Part shown: positions 13,370-25,859 of the stretch, one piece after another | Layout: every line of letters starts with the position of its first letter | How positions within the stretch are numbered: the first letter of the stretch is position 1 | Origin: Plecoglossus altivelis | Lineage: Eukaryota; Chordata; Actinopteri; Osmeriformes; Plecoglossidae | NCBI GenBank assembly: GCA_036571765.1 | Contig: BROE01000010.1 | Span: forward strand, 6,532,400-6,596,399 | Direction: 5' to 3' | Length of the DNA: 64,000 bases | Notes under the pieces: model-generated | What the model saw: the letters and a program-made list of their open reading frames with translations, nothing else | Told to the model about the DNA's origin: nothing | The model's database searches: none | Program-made: the position numbers and the translations under genes

Positions 13370-13640
13370 TGAGGCCCTATTTCTCCGATAATGAGTGACA
13401 CCAAGGCTAATTATAAATTTGATTGGAGATGCTGACGTTATTAAATGCAGGGAGAGCTGGCAGGGCCCATTAACTGTACTTTGCTAAGTGAGCTCTCTGT
13501 GAACCGCTGAAACCCCTCGCTTTCATTACATATCAATCAAAGAAGGTGTAATGATTAATTGATGAATGAAACAATACTTAACAGCCCTCCAAAATGGGCG
13601 CTTCTGACAGACATTAGCAAATTGAGAAGAATTGGTTGAA
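13370..13640. promoter_or_regulatory. enhancer-like block with TAAT and ATCAAT motifs
   Basis: A repeat-free stretch holds GGCTAATTATAAATTTGATTGG, CCCATTAACTG, ATATCAATCAAAG and TAATGATTAATTGATGAATG-type motifs. This mixes homeodomain, PBX-like and SOX/TCF-like (ATCAAAG) sites. It is a candidate sox1 enhancer by inference. Confidence 0.33.
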
Positions 13641-13989
13641 AAGTTGAACGTGCCATCATTTCAAGTTGTTTTTTATGTAGGCTGATGCAACCAAAAACAC
13701 TTTGAACTTGAAGGACAGGAATCAGCAATGAACAAGATTTCGTTTTAAATCATAAAAAAAACATTTTAATTTAGTCTTCTGACTTCCAAAATACATACAT
13801 GTTATAGTATAATAGATAGACTTCTGGCATTTGTTATGCAAATTATCCCACCAATGTTGAATCAACCGTGGGGTAAAATCCTTGCTTTGAGCTTTTTACA
13901 CCTCACGTTCATCATCTGTCACAGTTACTACCATGTCATTACAGTATTGAGTAATTGTTCATTCCTGAAAAGTGTTGTTCCTTTTTCAA

Positions 13990-14240
13990 TTACAACCCCA
14001 TCATAATGAGACCTAATGAGCCCTGTGGAGCTGGCCAGAGGGGGGACAGGACATGGAGTAACTGGGTAACGGTGTGCATTCTCCCACCCCTGCCAGTGCT
14101 CTTTAATCCAGCGGAGCTGACATCTGCTGTGACAGCGAGCTTACACAAACTGCTGGGCAGGAAAAATGCCTTTGATGCCATTAGCCCCCACCGAGCGCTA
14201 ACTTGTTGTTTCTGGGAGCATTGGCTCATGCAGGGGAGGG
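13990..14240. promoter_or_regulatory. enhancer-like block
   Basis: This unique sequence has CATAATGAGACCTAATGAGCC, CTTTAATCC and GATGCCATTAGCCC. It is flanked on the right by a G-rich low-complexity tract (14290-14345). No ORF in it has recognisable coding content. Confidence 0.25.
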
Positions 14241-14345
14241 CCCAGGCCAGGACGCTGCTGCTGGCTTAGAGATTCCTGTGCTAAACAGCAGGGTGGGGTG
14301 GGGTGGGGAGGGGGGGGGAGGCAGGGAGGGAGGGAGGGGGGGCTG

Positions 14346-15302
14346 GGAGCTGTGAACATCCCCCATGTGTCTATCTGCTAAGCCTCTTTGATTCCCCAAT
14401 GAGACGTTGGTGGGTGTATGTGTTGGTGGTGGGTTAGGAAGGGTGGGGTGTTAGCGAAGGTGAGGGGTATCTCCAAGGCCCAGGGGGGCAGTACATCACT
14501 CTTGCAGACAGACTACAGTCAATGAACATCCATGAAGATGGACCTCCTCGTCACTCAGTGATGGTACACCTTTATACTTTACTGAGTGAGTTAGAATAAG
14601 CAGAACAGGCTCTTCACTTGACTCTCGCCGATTCAAAAGTGATTCACGACGTGGACCATAGGGTATTCTTGTGAAGTAACACCGACAATTTTCCATCCAT
14701 CTGTAGTGCTTCCGATGGTGTTCTAACACTAGATACATGCTGGGAACCCAATTTCTGCTGCACGGCCACGCTGAAATGCCGGGAGAAAAAAAAACAGGTT
14801 CATGAGTGACCTTATTGGAATTGGAGAGACGGGCGTCAAACTGTATGATGACTGGTATAATCTCAGTGTCAAGTATTGATAATACCTGTGTGGAGGGACC
14901 TCCAGCCTCAGGTTCAACAGTGGCCCCTCCGAGTCCCCTAATAGCAGGGGTTGTGCCTCTGTTTGATTTACAGTGCCCTTGAACTCCATTTTGTTCAATC
15001 ACTTTCAGAAAGGCTTGTGAGGCTTTACGGGTGTGTGTGTGAATATGGGTGGGGATGAAACACACAGCCCTGGCTTTCATGCGCTCGTCTCCCTCTTCTC
15101 GCCATGCACTCAGCCCTGACCCCAAATTTCCTGCCTCTTAGCAACAAAGCAGGAGATAGGGGCTTTGGTGGGGGAACTATTACGTAGTGAAGAGAGAAGG
15201 AGGGCTCTGCACCAGAGCGCAAAGACAGTGGCCTTGAGCTAGCCTAGATAAATTAAGTTTCGATTGAAAAGGGGTTGGAGCTTTTCTGTCATAAAGATCC
15301 TC

Positions 15303-15351
<49 letters not shown>

Positions 15352-18300
15352 CGTGTGTGTGCGTGTTTGTGTGTGTGTCTTAACAAACTGTGTCAAGTGT
15401 TTCCTTTGCTGAAAACTGGGAATGTTTTGAAAAGAAAACTTGGGACTGATAGACACTCATCACTCCAAGTTACTTTGTGAACCCTAATGTAGTGATATTG
15501 CCTCCCCCAAGGTCATTGCAGAAGCGGGCATTTAATGGGTTTTGGTAAAAAAGAACCACAGATCATTTTAAAGGCTGCCTATGACAAGAAGACTATCAGC
15601 TCAATTCATTGGATAAAAGTATAAATGATTTCTGTGTGCTTTTGTACATCTGATAGTCATGGATCAGAAGACATAAGCAATCATAAGTTAAAAATGCAAT
15701 GTGTGTCATATAATACATTGTGGATATCGTAATGACAAATCAAAGTGGCACCACCTGCCAGTAAAGAGGCCTGAAACAAGACGTTGCTTGATTAGTCAAT
15801 GCAACAGTAAACAGTGTAGAACCCCACTGAGGACAACCCTAAACTGTTGATTATCAAACTCAGAAAACAGTGCAAACAACACGCCAATAATAGGTTTGTT
15901 TGGCGTTTTGATGATTAGCAAGTCTAATAGGTTGGACTGGTTGGTCGCCAATTGTTGTCGACTATTTTCGAGTCTCTCCGGGAGTGCTGTAGTGGAGTGT
16001 TATGACTGGTTCGATATTACACCCGCACGTTGTCTCAAACATGCTGCTCAAATATACTCCTCCATCTCTCTCATGTAGACGTTTTCCATAAATAGTTCCT
16101 GTACGCTTTTGCTTCCTTGAAAAGCCTCGTGCATGCATGTCTTCAATTGCTATTCCGTGTAATGTTAGAGGGTCAGTTATCATGGGAAGCGCACACTGAT
16201 CAACTTTATCGCAGACAAATGACGAGATATATGGGGATGTATTCTGCAAATTAATCTTACTGTAAGATTTTATTCTTTCCCCACAAAAAAAATGAAACTG
16301 AGCTCAAACTTCGGGTTCTGGCCACTTTATTTTGCTCAATAGTTGCTCCCTTGTCATAATAAAATTTCTCCCTCATCCTACGAGAAACCTAATCGAGGAT
16401 CTCTAGTGTGGTTAGGGTGTGCTTGAGCTGTGCGCTATCTTCTGTAGTTGACAGTCGCAGAATATTACACAGCAGCTGTAGACTAGAAAACTCGTAAAAC
16501 GCGCTCTTCCCGCCCACCCCCATGTGCCAATTATGTCCCCAAAGCTATGAGAGGCAACAGGCGCACCTGGCAGATGTTGACCGTTTTAAACCACGCATTC
16601 TCGTGAGTTCAAGAGACACTCATCGTACATTTTAGAAAAGAATGATACGGAGATGTAGCACTGTAGTAGGCTAGTATCTGATGAAGTAGGCAATAAGTAA
16701 ACTTTTACAATTGAACCTACAGATAGCTGAACTGTTTTGGAAAGATAATTTATTTCGAACAGAAACTTTTAATGCTTGTCTAGTGTTCTGTGTCCTGTTT
16801 CTGAAACAAACTCTGTAATAAGGAGTTGAACAGGATTTCTTCTTGACATGGCGCTGGCCATGAAAACATTATACACCATAAAAACAAGTCATACTCCTTG
16901 TAAAACATGGACAATAGTATTAATCATTTTGTAATTAATCTAATTATTTAAGGCCCTGTGGTAGTAGGCCTAGTGTTTTACCATTATTATAGAAACCTAA
17001 TAATAAATAACTGTTGTGTTACTTATTGTTATTGTTACAATGTTTGTTTTTATTATTAACATTGCTATACCAATAGCCTAATAATACGAGTATTTTAGAA
17101 GATGTATCGTACAGCATTCCATGGCCATTTTACATGTTTACCAGTTACAGACTGAGATTACAGTGGACTGTATATTCATGAAATATAGTATCCATAGCTT
17201 ACTTACTCAAGTCCGTTCTCGGTGCGGTAAAATAGGAAGTTCGGTTGCAGGTTGCAGCTGCTTGAAGGCTAATTCTATTGTTAGTTTACATGTATTTAAT
17301 ATAGGGAATTAACGAATCAAATCATCATGGAAAAAATGTGTCCTATGTTTGGGTTACTTTTGAGTGTAATAGCAATGTATATATTCTTCTTTACACCCTT
17401 GAATTGAGAAGCGATTCGTTGAAGTCTTATAGCCTTCACGGGAATCCTCAGTACCATGGAGCTCATTGAGCGCTGTCTTTCAGCACCACGGCGAGAGCTC
17501 TGTGGAAGCTGGGAGCAGTTTCCAGCAGACGGCGGTAACACTCTGTCTCACAGGAGGCATTCCTAGACTTGACTATAAAAGCTACCTTTCTCGGATGGGT
17601 AGATGTGAGACTTCTTTTACGCCCCCAGTTTAATGTGAAATAACATTTAAAAGCCGTGTGTAACGGTATAGAATGAGTTTATATGAACATTGTGTTTATA
17701 TTCGTTATGATTTTGTTTTTTCGTTTCTTTATTTTTGTAATATTCTGTTGTCTGATTAAAACCAGCATTCGGACTCTACTTTTATGGATTTTGTTGTCTT
17801 TATTGGAGTCAGGGACGTCGGGATGTCAACAATGAATTTCCCTATTACAGCTGCATAGAATTACAGATCAATGGCATATATTACAATAAACTGATTTAAA
17901 AGGAACACTAAAGTTCATCATACACCCAACATCCTCGAGCTTTACTGTCGTGACACAGTCGCCAGACAACTGATGACTGTGGTTTGAGACGAAGCTGGTC
18001 GTCTTCTTTTCAGGGGCTTACTGCTACTGAACTTACTGCAGATATGTTTTAATAGGCAGGCAATACTTTTTTCAGATGTATAATAACTGTTATTGTGATC
18101 ATGACTAATTCCAAAATGTAGGCTTTGGTAATCCATGGATTGATATTGTAGGCTACGTTATGTGGTTTTGGCTCATAGGTAACAAACATCATGATTTTGG
18201 CCATATCATATGTAGGCGGCAAAGGTTTTCTCATCGTGGGTGACACCGATGTGCTTTCTAACACAATACCAATAGTACCCACCCCCCACCTCCTTTGGTG

Positions 18301-19079
18301 GACAAAAGGGGTTTGGTTGGCACGTGCTCTGGGCGTCAGTCACCTGTTTCTTAGCAACCAGCACAACAGGAAAACACCTGTGGCTCCAAATAGGCTATCC
18401 TTGAAAAGAGGGTTTGTTCGTCGTAATAATCTATTCCAAAACAAATTCCAGCCCGACAGAATTCAAGACATAATGAAAGCAACGATGTTTACAGACTTCT
18501 GTTTTTCTTTTCTTGGCATTCCATAAAGTGTTTTTTGTTGTTGTTTTACGTCCTTTAGCCTTGCCATTTATAATTTTAAAATAACGTCAATAAGTGACCC
18601 ACCAAACTGTTAATTAAATTAGCCTAACTAATAATCCAGAATAAACGTATTGGGCCATGTCCAGATTTTTTTTGTAGGGCAAGACAAATTCTGTATTTTC
18701 AATAGCCCAGGTAAACCGAGAAGATAATACTTGGATAATGCCTACTACAGGCTGGAATCCAGGCTTGTAAATATTTTAAGTCGAGGGTATAAACTATTGT
18801 GCTCATTCGCCTCATTTGATTTTACATGAAACAGAGAAGAGCCATTAACATATCTTTAAGAAACTCCGCCAGGCTATTCAACATAAGACCACTTATTTTT
18901 CCTCCTGCATGCATATAACTTTTGTGAAAAAATTAAGTTTGCCTCATCCTACATCAAGGCTAACAGTTTATTTGGTTATCATATTTTTACCAAGTCTAAC
19001 TTGCCAAAGCAGGGAACACTGTTTACTTTCTGCCTTGGGGGAGGGTTCTATGAGTCCTCTCTCTAGCCTGCGCGTTCAG
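14346..19079. other. sox1 5' flank, noncoding
   Basis: Mostly unique AT-rich DNA. A CpG-containing stretch at 16490-16620 (CGCCCACCCCC, CACCTGGCAG) and one at 18290-18370 look regulatory. The latter holds a CACGTG E-box at 18321-18326 and an RFX X-box-like GTTTCTTAGCAAC at 18346-18358. The 209-codon frame at 14496-15125 (minus) shows no protein family. No exon recognised. Confidence 0.5.
15304..15380. repeat. (TG)n microsatellite
   Basis: About 76 bp of TG with a few CG and TT interruptions at the right end. Confidence 0.95.
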
Positions 19080-19473
19080 CTTTCGTCTCTACGTCACCTG
19101 ACCACGCGCTAGCATGCAAATCACGCCTTTCCTGGCGCGCCATTGGCCACCTTCACCTCATTTAGTCGCTGTCAAAGCGCATCGTATGGGTATGCTCTAT
19201 TAACTTTACTACTACAGCCACAGAAAGTATAGCTCAAAGAGACGCTTTTCATCGAACTGGAAGTGGAAAAACAAGCGAGGAGAAAAATTGAGCCAAAGAC
19301 GCTGTGGAAGTTTATCGAAGTAGCCTACCTTTGTCACTCTGGATTGTAACTACGTTTTACCGTGCGCATTTTTCCTTGGGAGGTTTGCTGTGCGCAACTG
19401 TGCCAGCCGAGCCGGACGGAGGTGCCGTGACTGAATGTTTCTGTGTATTTGTTGAAAAGTTAACGCCGGGTGA
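19080..19473 (+). promoter_or_regulatory. sox1: sox1 promoter-proximal region and 5' leader
   Basis: The 390 bp before the sox1 start codon hold a CACCTG E-box (19095-19100), a perfect octamer ATGCAAAT (19114-19121), the binding site of POU factors, and an inverted CCAAT box ATTGG (19142-19146), all within 52 bp. This is a plausible core promoter. SoxB1 genes are known to be co-regulated by POU factors. No clear TATA box was identified, so the transcription start is not fixed. The leader carries a short upstream ORF (listed separately). Confidence 0.55.
19435..19455 (+). other. short upstream ORF in the sox1 leader
   Basis: An ATG at 19435 opens a six-codon ORF (MFLCIC) that stops at TGA 19453-19455, 18 bp before the sox1 ATG. 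If the transcript starts upstream of it, this uORF would be met first by scanning ribosomes and could dampen SOX1 synthesis. This is inference from position only; the transcription start is unknown. Confidence 0.35.
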
Positions 19474-20502
19474 ATGTATAGCATGATGATGGAGACTGAC
19501 CTGCACTCCCCAGTGCCCCAAACGAACACAAATTCGGGGCACACGGGATCAAGCAATGGTAACAAAGTCAATCAAGATCGTGTGAAGAGACCGATGAACG
19601 CATTCATGGTTTGGTCTCGGGGCCAGCGACGTAAGATGGCACAAGAGAACCCCAAAATGCACAACTCTGAGATCAGCAAGAGACTGGGCGCTGAGTGGAA
19701 AGTGATGTCCGAGGCAGAAAAGAGACCCTTTATCGACGAGGCGAAGCGCCTTCGAGCCATGCACATGAAAGAGCATCCGGATTATAAGTACCGACCGAGA
19801 AGGAAGACTAAGACGCTGCTGAAAAAGGACAAGTACTCTTTGGCTGGTGGGCTACTTACAGGGGCAGGTAATGGTGCCGGTGTCGGCCTAGGGGTCGGGA
19901 TGAGTCCAGGGGTCGGACAAAGGTTGGAAAGCCCCGGGGGTCACGGTGGCGGAGCAGCCACCAGCTACGCACACATGAACGGCTGGGCGAACGGTGCATA
20001 CTCGGGCCAGGTGGCTGCCGCTGCGGCGGCCGCGGCGATGATGCAGGAAGCTCAGCTAGCCTACAGCCAGCACCCTGGGAGTGGGGCGCACCACCACCAC
20101 TCACACCACCATCACCCGCACAATCCCCAGCCCATGCATCGCTACGACATGACCGCTCTTCAGTACAGCCCCATATCGAACTCTCAGAGTTACATGAGCG
20201 CCTCTCCGTCCGGCTACGGCGGGATAACCTACGCACAGCACCAGAGTTCTGGCGTCTCCTCGTCTGGATCAATCGGTACACTGGGGTCGCTGGTAAAATC
20301 AGAACCGAGTGTAAGCCCTCCCGTTTCCACTCATTCGCGCGCACCGTGTCCTGGGGACTTGAGGGACATGATAAGCATGTATTTACCGACTGGGGAAGCT
20401 GCTGGTGACCCGTCCGTTCAAAGTAGACTTCACGCGTTGCCACAGCACTATCAGAGCTCCACAACAGGGGTAAACGGAACAGTTCCTTTGACACATATTT
20501 AG
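19474..20502 (+). CDS. sox1: SOX1, SoxB1 HMG-box transcription factor (single exon)
   Basis: This is an intact 342-residue, intronless ORF. The N terminus [13 protein letters not shown] and the C terminus [11 protein letters not shown] are diagnostic of SOX1 rather than SOX2 or SOX3. The HMG box covers about residues 35-105 ([20 protein letters not shown] onward) and is followed by the basic SoxB1 tail to about 120. Then come a Gly-rich stretch (129-164), a poly-Ala run (181-188), a His-rich run (206-214), and the SoxB1 transactivation end with [15 protein letters not shown] (291-305). VKSE at 274-277 fits a sumoylation consensus. Family knowledge: SOX1 binds ATTGT-type sites in the nucleus, often with POU partners, and maintains neural progenitors and lens. 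Human SOX1 is longer (about 391 residues), mainly through Ala and Gly expansions. The first ATG has T at -3 (weak context). The third ATG of the MMM cluster (19489) has A at -3 and G at +4, so some initiation at Met6 is possible. Teleosts can carry sox1a and sox1b; I cannot tell which this is. Confidence 0.97.
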   Translation: MYSMMMETDLHSPVPQTNTNSGHTGSSNGNKVNQDRVKRPMNAFMVWSRGQRRKMAQENPKMHNSEISKRLGAEWKVMSEAEKRPFIDEAKRLRAMHMKEHPDYKYRPRRKTKTLLKKDKYSLAGGLLTGAGNGAGVGLGVGMSPGVGQRLESPGGHGGGAATSYAHMNGWANGAYSGQVAAAAAAAAMMQEAQLAYSQHPGSGAHHHHSHHHHPHNPQPMHRYDMTALQYSPISNSQSYMSASPSGYGGITYAQHQSSGVSSSGSIGTLGSLVKSEPSVSPPVSTHSRAPCPGDLRDMISMYLPTGEAAGDPSVQSRLHALPQHYQSSTTGVNGTVPLTHI

Positions 20503-21075
20503 AAATAACAATGTGCAAATGAAGCACAAAGAAATAACGTTACCAAATATTTATCCATTTTAGATTGTTGCTAGGCCTACTTGTTTTGTAGGTTTGTAAA
20601 TTGAAGACAAACAATAACCTTCAAAATTACAATTAGGTAAAAGGAAGTTTTCAGTGGGGGAGGCTGTTGAGGTTTGAGAGGCAAGTGAGCCGTATTTGTT
20701 GTGCTTACTCTCCAACTAAAAGGCATGCCAAGTTTGAGACAATTTAGGCTATCTTGTGAAAGCTGGTGATTTTGAAATATTTTTTGGTTTTCTGTGGGAA
20801 TATAATCGTTTTTGAAAACAAGGAAATTTACACCAGATAATCTTGTGGTTAGAATTAATTTGGAAAGTGTTTTAAAAAGTTTATAAGACTTCAATTAATT
20901 TCACGTTTTCTCTTGTTTGTAAACACGTGCGTTGCTGTAACTGAACAATTTGTTTTTGTTGTTGTAAAAAAATGTAAATTGTGAATAAATACTAGAGGAA
21001 ATTGATAACCACTGTAAATAACTTAATGCATTTCTGTCAGGAAGAGAACCTTTTCGTTGAGTTAAATAAATTTCT
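20503..21075 (+). terminator. sox1: sox1 3' UTR with candidate poly(A) signals
   Basis: AT-rich sequence follows the sox1 stop. A canonical AATAAA lies at 20984-20989, inside GTGAATAAATACTAG, and a second at 21065-21070. A 3' UTR of about 0.5 kb ending shortly after the first signal is the simplest reading. The cleavage site itself cannot be seen. Confidence 0.5.
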
Positions 21076-23689
21076 CAGATGTTGCACTGGTTATGAAAAC
21101 AGGATTTATTTTTGTATTGTGTGTGGCCTTCCTGCCATCTTTTATTCTACGTTACCTATAGTGTCCAGTGGTTTATTATCTCTTTTCATCAAAAAAAAAA
21201 ACTCAGATACTTGGGAATTTTTCAGACTGGCCAGTTGGCGCTCTCAAGTAGGCCTCATGATAAAAACGAAATCGTATTAAATCATTCTGTGACCCCCAAA
21301 CGAGGAAAGGCGCGAGGCAGTATGCGTAAAGACGAATTAATAAATAATGATCGACGAATACTAAGTTGATTGTTTGACTAGTCTATCCGCGTGGCATGAC
21401 CACCAAAATTGTCTCAAAGGTCTTTTAGGAATGGAATATTTCTTAATGTTAGTATGAAAATCAGTTCATGGCAGTGACCTCTAAAACGTGTGGTTTTATT
21501 GCAGTTCTCCATGTCTGTGTGTAGTCAATTTTATCACTGTAAAACTGTAGCACACAATTAATGGTCAGTCAGCGGGTCAAAAACGTATCAAAAGTTCATG
21601 CAATTTATAACTTATGTGGGTGTTTTATGTGATTTATTAATCCTTTTTTTTGTTTTTAGTACGAAAAGAAAAGGACGACGATGTGGTAGTCGCGATGAGA
21701 GGGGAGCAGGAAAGTTTCGCGAGCACACACCTGTTGAGTTGTGACCGATCTGGCGCGAGAGGAACTTTATCTCGTTTGAATCATGTTCTGACTTTATTTC
21801 CGAACGGGCTTTATCTGCTTGAAAAGACAGAAGATACTCAAGTATAGGAACGAATGCCAGATTATATTATCGTTATTGCATTTAACTTGTCTTGTTGAAT
21901 TCGTTTTATGTCAAAATTTAATTTTGATCGTTTCTGGATTGTTCCATAAATTCTTTGTAGCATAAATCTCCCCTTGCGTTTATGTGGAAAGAATGTTCTA
22001 AACCTGTTTTGAGATTTAATTTTTGTTATATGTTGATAACAATCGGATTTGAGACATTTTATTTCAGATTACTCTATTTTCAATTAGCCATTTTGAAGTT
22101 TTATTTCCTCGAGTTAATATGATACCGCAGGCTATTTGTCAATTAAAGTAAAATGTGTCATTACATAGGCCTGTATTTGGAAGATAAATAACAATCTCGA
22201 ATAGAACATTATATTATTGAATGAGATTTACTACATGCAAACTCGTTCACATTTGATTTGTCTGAAATTACCTGTTTTAAGAAGGGGAATAAATATACAA
22301 TGACATCAATATTTCATTTTTAATTTGATCGTTGACATGTTCAGATTTTTGCAGCCAACGTGTTACAAGGATTCTTTAGTCTGCCTTTTGAATTAAAGTA
22401 GACACACGGGGTGTGTTCCGTTTGATATAATGATGTGCACAGTGTGGGTAGGTTAGCTAGAAAGTTTACTTTTCATCAATGCTTCTGTCAGACTTGCTGT
22501 TGGCATTTGCTAAGATGACCTCTCTTTCCTATTTGATGTAGATGACCATTGCACGATGTTCATTTAATAGACAGAGGAGTTTATTAATGCATTGTCAAGG
22601 CTCCTTTCCACTGACGTCAGGGTCGTGCCCCCCTGAGCTTGATCCTAAACTAAGGCAAATTCAATGAAAAGTAAATGATGCTCGTACAATGAAATTCGTG
22701 GCATTCATCAGTCAATGAATTAACTCCAGATTCTCATGCAGGCCTATAAGATATATTCTATGGAGTTCGTGGTGACAACCGTGTAGGCTCGTGTTAGTCC
22801 ATCAATGAAAGGAGCATTTTTATAACCAGTTTTGATAAGACTAAGCTATTTGCTTTTATACTCTGATCATGTGATGGCTACATCAGTAGGCTACGCCTTC
22901 CATGAGCGTCTGTGGTTGCTTTAAGGGGGCATGGGATTTAGGCTGAATGAGTGTAGTTGTGAAGAGTGTTTTGTGCTGTCCAGAAAAGGATTAGGAGGGC
23001 GTGCAGGACTAACTCAGGGGTCAGCGACAAGTAAAGTATTCCACGATTAGACACCGGAACCATGACATCACTCCACTGAACAGCGGCAAGATACAAGTAA
23101 TGTTGGACTGAAACAAGCATGATTGGAGACACGTGTGAATTTGTAAACCCATGCAATCTGTCCCGTTGTTCATGGATTGGCTGAATTGCAGTCCCCTAAA
23201 ATCTGCGATCATACAGAGCATTGATGTAGGCCAATAAATACATTAAATCCTATCTTATTTACTATAGTATGCAACACAATTGCCATTCGTTGGATGCTAT
23301 ACTCATGGGTAAGCCTATATGGCCTTTGCTAAATCAATAATGCAGAATAACCTAATTTAGTTACTGGACTATGATTTGAGGCTTATATATAGAATATATT
23401 ATATATAGATAGATGCAGATATTGATATGTTTATGATGTATGTATAAGATAATAACTATAATATTTCCTGGCTACTTGGTAAGTTTACATCGATCAGACT
23501 AGCCCTTACATCCATATCACATTGAGAGACAGTGTTTACGACATTGTCCACAGAACATCTTTTAAATCAGTGGAAATATTTTGTTCATTTTCATTCACAA
23601 TAGAATCCCCACTCAATAGAAGAGGGAGAAAGGGAAGAGAAAGAAGAGGCCCATGAACGTTAAATATCTACCACAACGTCATTCTTATC
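21076..23689. other. sox1 3' flank, noncoding
   Basis: AT-rich unique sequence with an A-run at 21189-21199 and a TATATAGA-rich stretch at 23385-23420. No gene, RNA or repeat family recognised. Confidence 0.55.
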
Positions 23690-24000
23690 TTGCAGACACC
23701 GATACATTCCGCACTCGGAAGCCCTCGCTGCTCGCTATCCGTAAACCCCCGATCTCTTGCACTCTGTGTCCTAAATGTGGATAATTACCACCCGTTTATC
23801 ACGCCTCCGCATATTTGCCTCTTTCCTCCCAAAAAACTCTCCGTTGCTATTGGACTGCGTTCTGTCACAGGAGATTACGGAGACAGATTGCAAAAACCGA
23901 ATGTGCAGCAACGAGATTAGCATGGAATAGAAATAGCAACCAAGGCCAATAAATTCCTCGCGAGGGCCTTATCGTGCAATTACACGTTGACATGTTTAAC
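23690..24000. promoter_or_regulatory. enhancer-like block 3' of sox1
   Basis: This block has an inverted CCAAT (CTATTGG at about 23855), AATTACCACC, TGCAATTACACG and AACGAGATTAGC, with moderate CpG content against an AT-rich background. It lies 3.2 kb past the sox1 stop. Confidence 0.28.
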
Positions 24001-25019
24001 AATTTTCAGCTTCTTAATCCGAAACCCCTTCCAAAAGTAGACTGTTGTCAGTGCATGCGCTCTGTAAAACATTACTCACCCTGAACCAAACTCTGAATGC
24101 ACAGCAAAAGGCTGCTGATTGAATAAACTGCTAAACATTTCATAAACCTTTTAATTTCCCAAGCAACCACTAATTTTCAAAGGATAAGAGCACAGAGTAA
24201 TAAACAGTTGACAAACAAAATATAAAAAAATTAAGTCCGAATGTTTACTCGGTCAGTATTGCGTCGGCCCTTTAGACTAAGTTACTAACTTCAGATTATT
24301 TCAAGGTCCAAACATCTTGATGAATGAAACATGAATCGTTTTATAGTTCACCCCCAGTTTCAGATAGTATTTCTCTGTTGCGAACCCTGGTCAGAGATGA
24401 TTATGAATGCCTCTGCTGGAATTTGGCTGGGATTGGGGTTTGGAAAGCCACCCAGTGCTGACTCCCCATGCATTGAACGGGCTGTGTGTGTGCGAGCACG
24501 CTTTTGTGTATGTAGTGGGTTGGCTGGTTGGAAAGTTTCACTCAGTCAACCGTGCCGTCATTGGCTTCACAAAGCTGATTACAAGCCTCAGCGAATTCCT
24601 GAAGGCAACGAAATGCGACGCAGGTGCAAGGGAGACCAGAAGCCCCCTCGTTGCGCATGACGAGAACCATTGGGACAAATCCACAGGACCACACAAAAAT
24701 CCAGCCCGTCCGATATGGGCCTACAGATATTGGAAACAAGCCACGACAGACAAAAAAAAGCGCAATAATGCAAGGAGCATCCTAAAAGATTAAATTGAAC
24801 TTCTCCAGCCACAACTACGTGTAAATTATTTTATTTGGGTTGAATTGGAGGACGATTACACTGCGTTATGGTTTTAAAACTACAGACTCTCATATGATTA
24901 GATTCCACCCATGCTGTAATATACTGTTTATAGGTATTCGGGCGACGTATGTGTTTTTTACATTCCTTTGTCAAATTTCATATTTCTTCTGTAACGGAGG
25001 AACAATAACTGGCGGGATA

Positions 25020-25330
25020 CCATAACGTCATATTCAATTAGAACATTTTCCAGTAATCAATTACCAAGGAAGCTCCCGTGGGAGCAGTAATCAGCCCAGT
25101 CTGGCCGCTGCAAGCTTTACTGATCAAGCCTATCGGGATTCTTACTGCGTAGACAGCAGACATGAGGATTGCTGGCAAACTGTTTCTGGGCTGTTTGATT
25201 TGACGAAAGTCTCCTATTTGAAACAAGACGATGTTATGGGGTTCAGTTTGGTTCTAATTGATCAGACAATCAGATTCCAAAGGTCATTCGTTTTTCATAC
25301 CAGAACTTCTATCTCTGAATTGAAAATTGA
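25020..25330. promoter_or_regulatory. enhancer-like block with palindrome
   Basis: It contains CAATTAG, a repeated CAGTAATCA (25051-25059 and 25085-25093), and between the copies a perfect 6-bp stem with a 2-base loop (GCTCCCGTGGGAGC, 25072-25085). GTTCTAATTGATCAGAC follows further on. It is unique sequence, and an enhancer role is inferred. Confidence 0.33.
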
Positions 25331-25859
25331 AATTCGTACTTAACATTTTTAAATGAATGAGTGTCTTGGGCTTCAAATTGAGAGAACACTCTATAGTCTT
25401 CATCGTTTGAACCAAAGTTCCACGGCAACGCTTTTGAATACGCCCCAATAGGAATCCATGGCAGCGGAGGCATTAATGCATAATTTCCTCTACACGTTCC
25501 CATGTTCATACCATGCACTGGATTCTGCAGAGTCCGTCACCGGAGCCCTGAGTTGCTGTCACCCCGTTCACCCCCACCATCCTCGGGTGATTATCGGACA
25601 AAAGGAGTGTCCCGGGCCGGTTATGGTAGTCAATCAACCAGAACGGACTATGCAAATGGTTAAGAAAGGCGAGAAGATGGCGAACAGAGCTCCCAATTGT
25701 TCGGCACATTTCACAGAACCATGCAGCTGCACCTCCGCGGTTGTCCGGGACACTGTTGATAATCCCGGGTTAAAGTACCCTACCCCCCCCCCCACACAAC
25801 ACACACACACCGCCCCCGCCCTCTTGCCTTCACGCGCACACACCAATATTTAGTATAAT

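Noticed and set aside
14496..15125. 209-codon minus-strand ORF
   Set aside because: Not low complexity, but it has no recognisable family, no splice-flanked structure and no promoter context. Its length is compatible with chance in GC-mixed DNA. Kept as noncoding.
19304..19486. 60-codon frame overlapping the sox1 leader
   Set aside because: It begins at GTG rather than ATG and has no known protein. Only the short ATG uORF at 19435 is worth noting.
19856..20527. 223-codon minus-strand ORF opposite sox1
   Set aside because: It is an antisense shadow of the GC-rich sox1 coding sequence.
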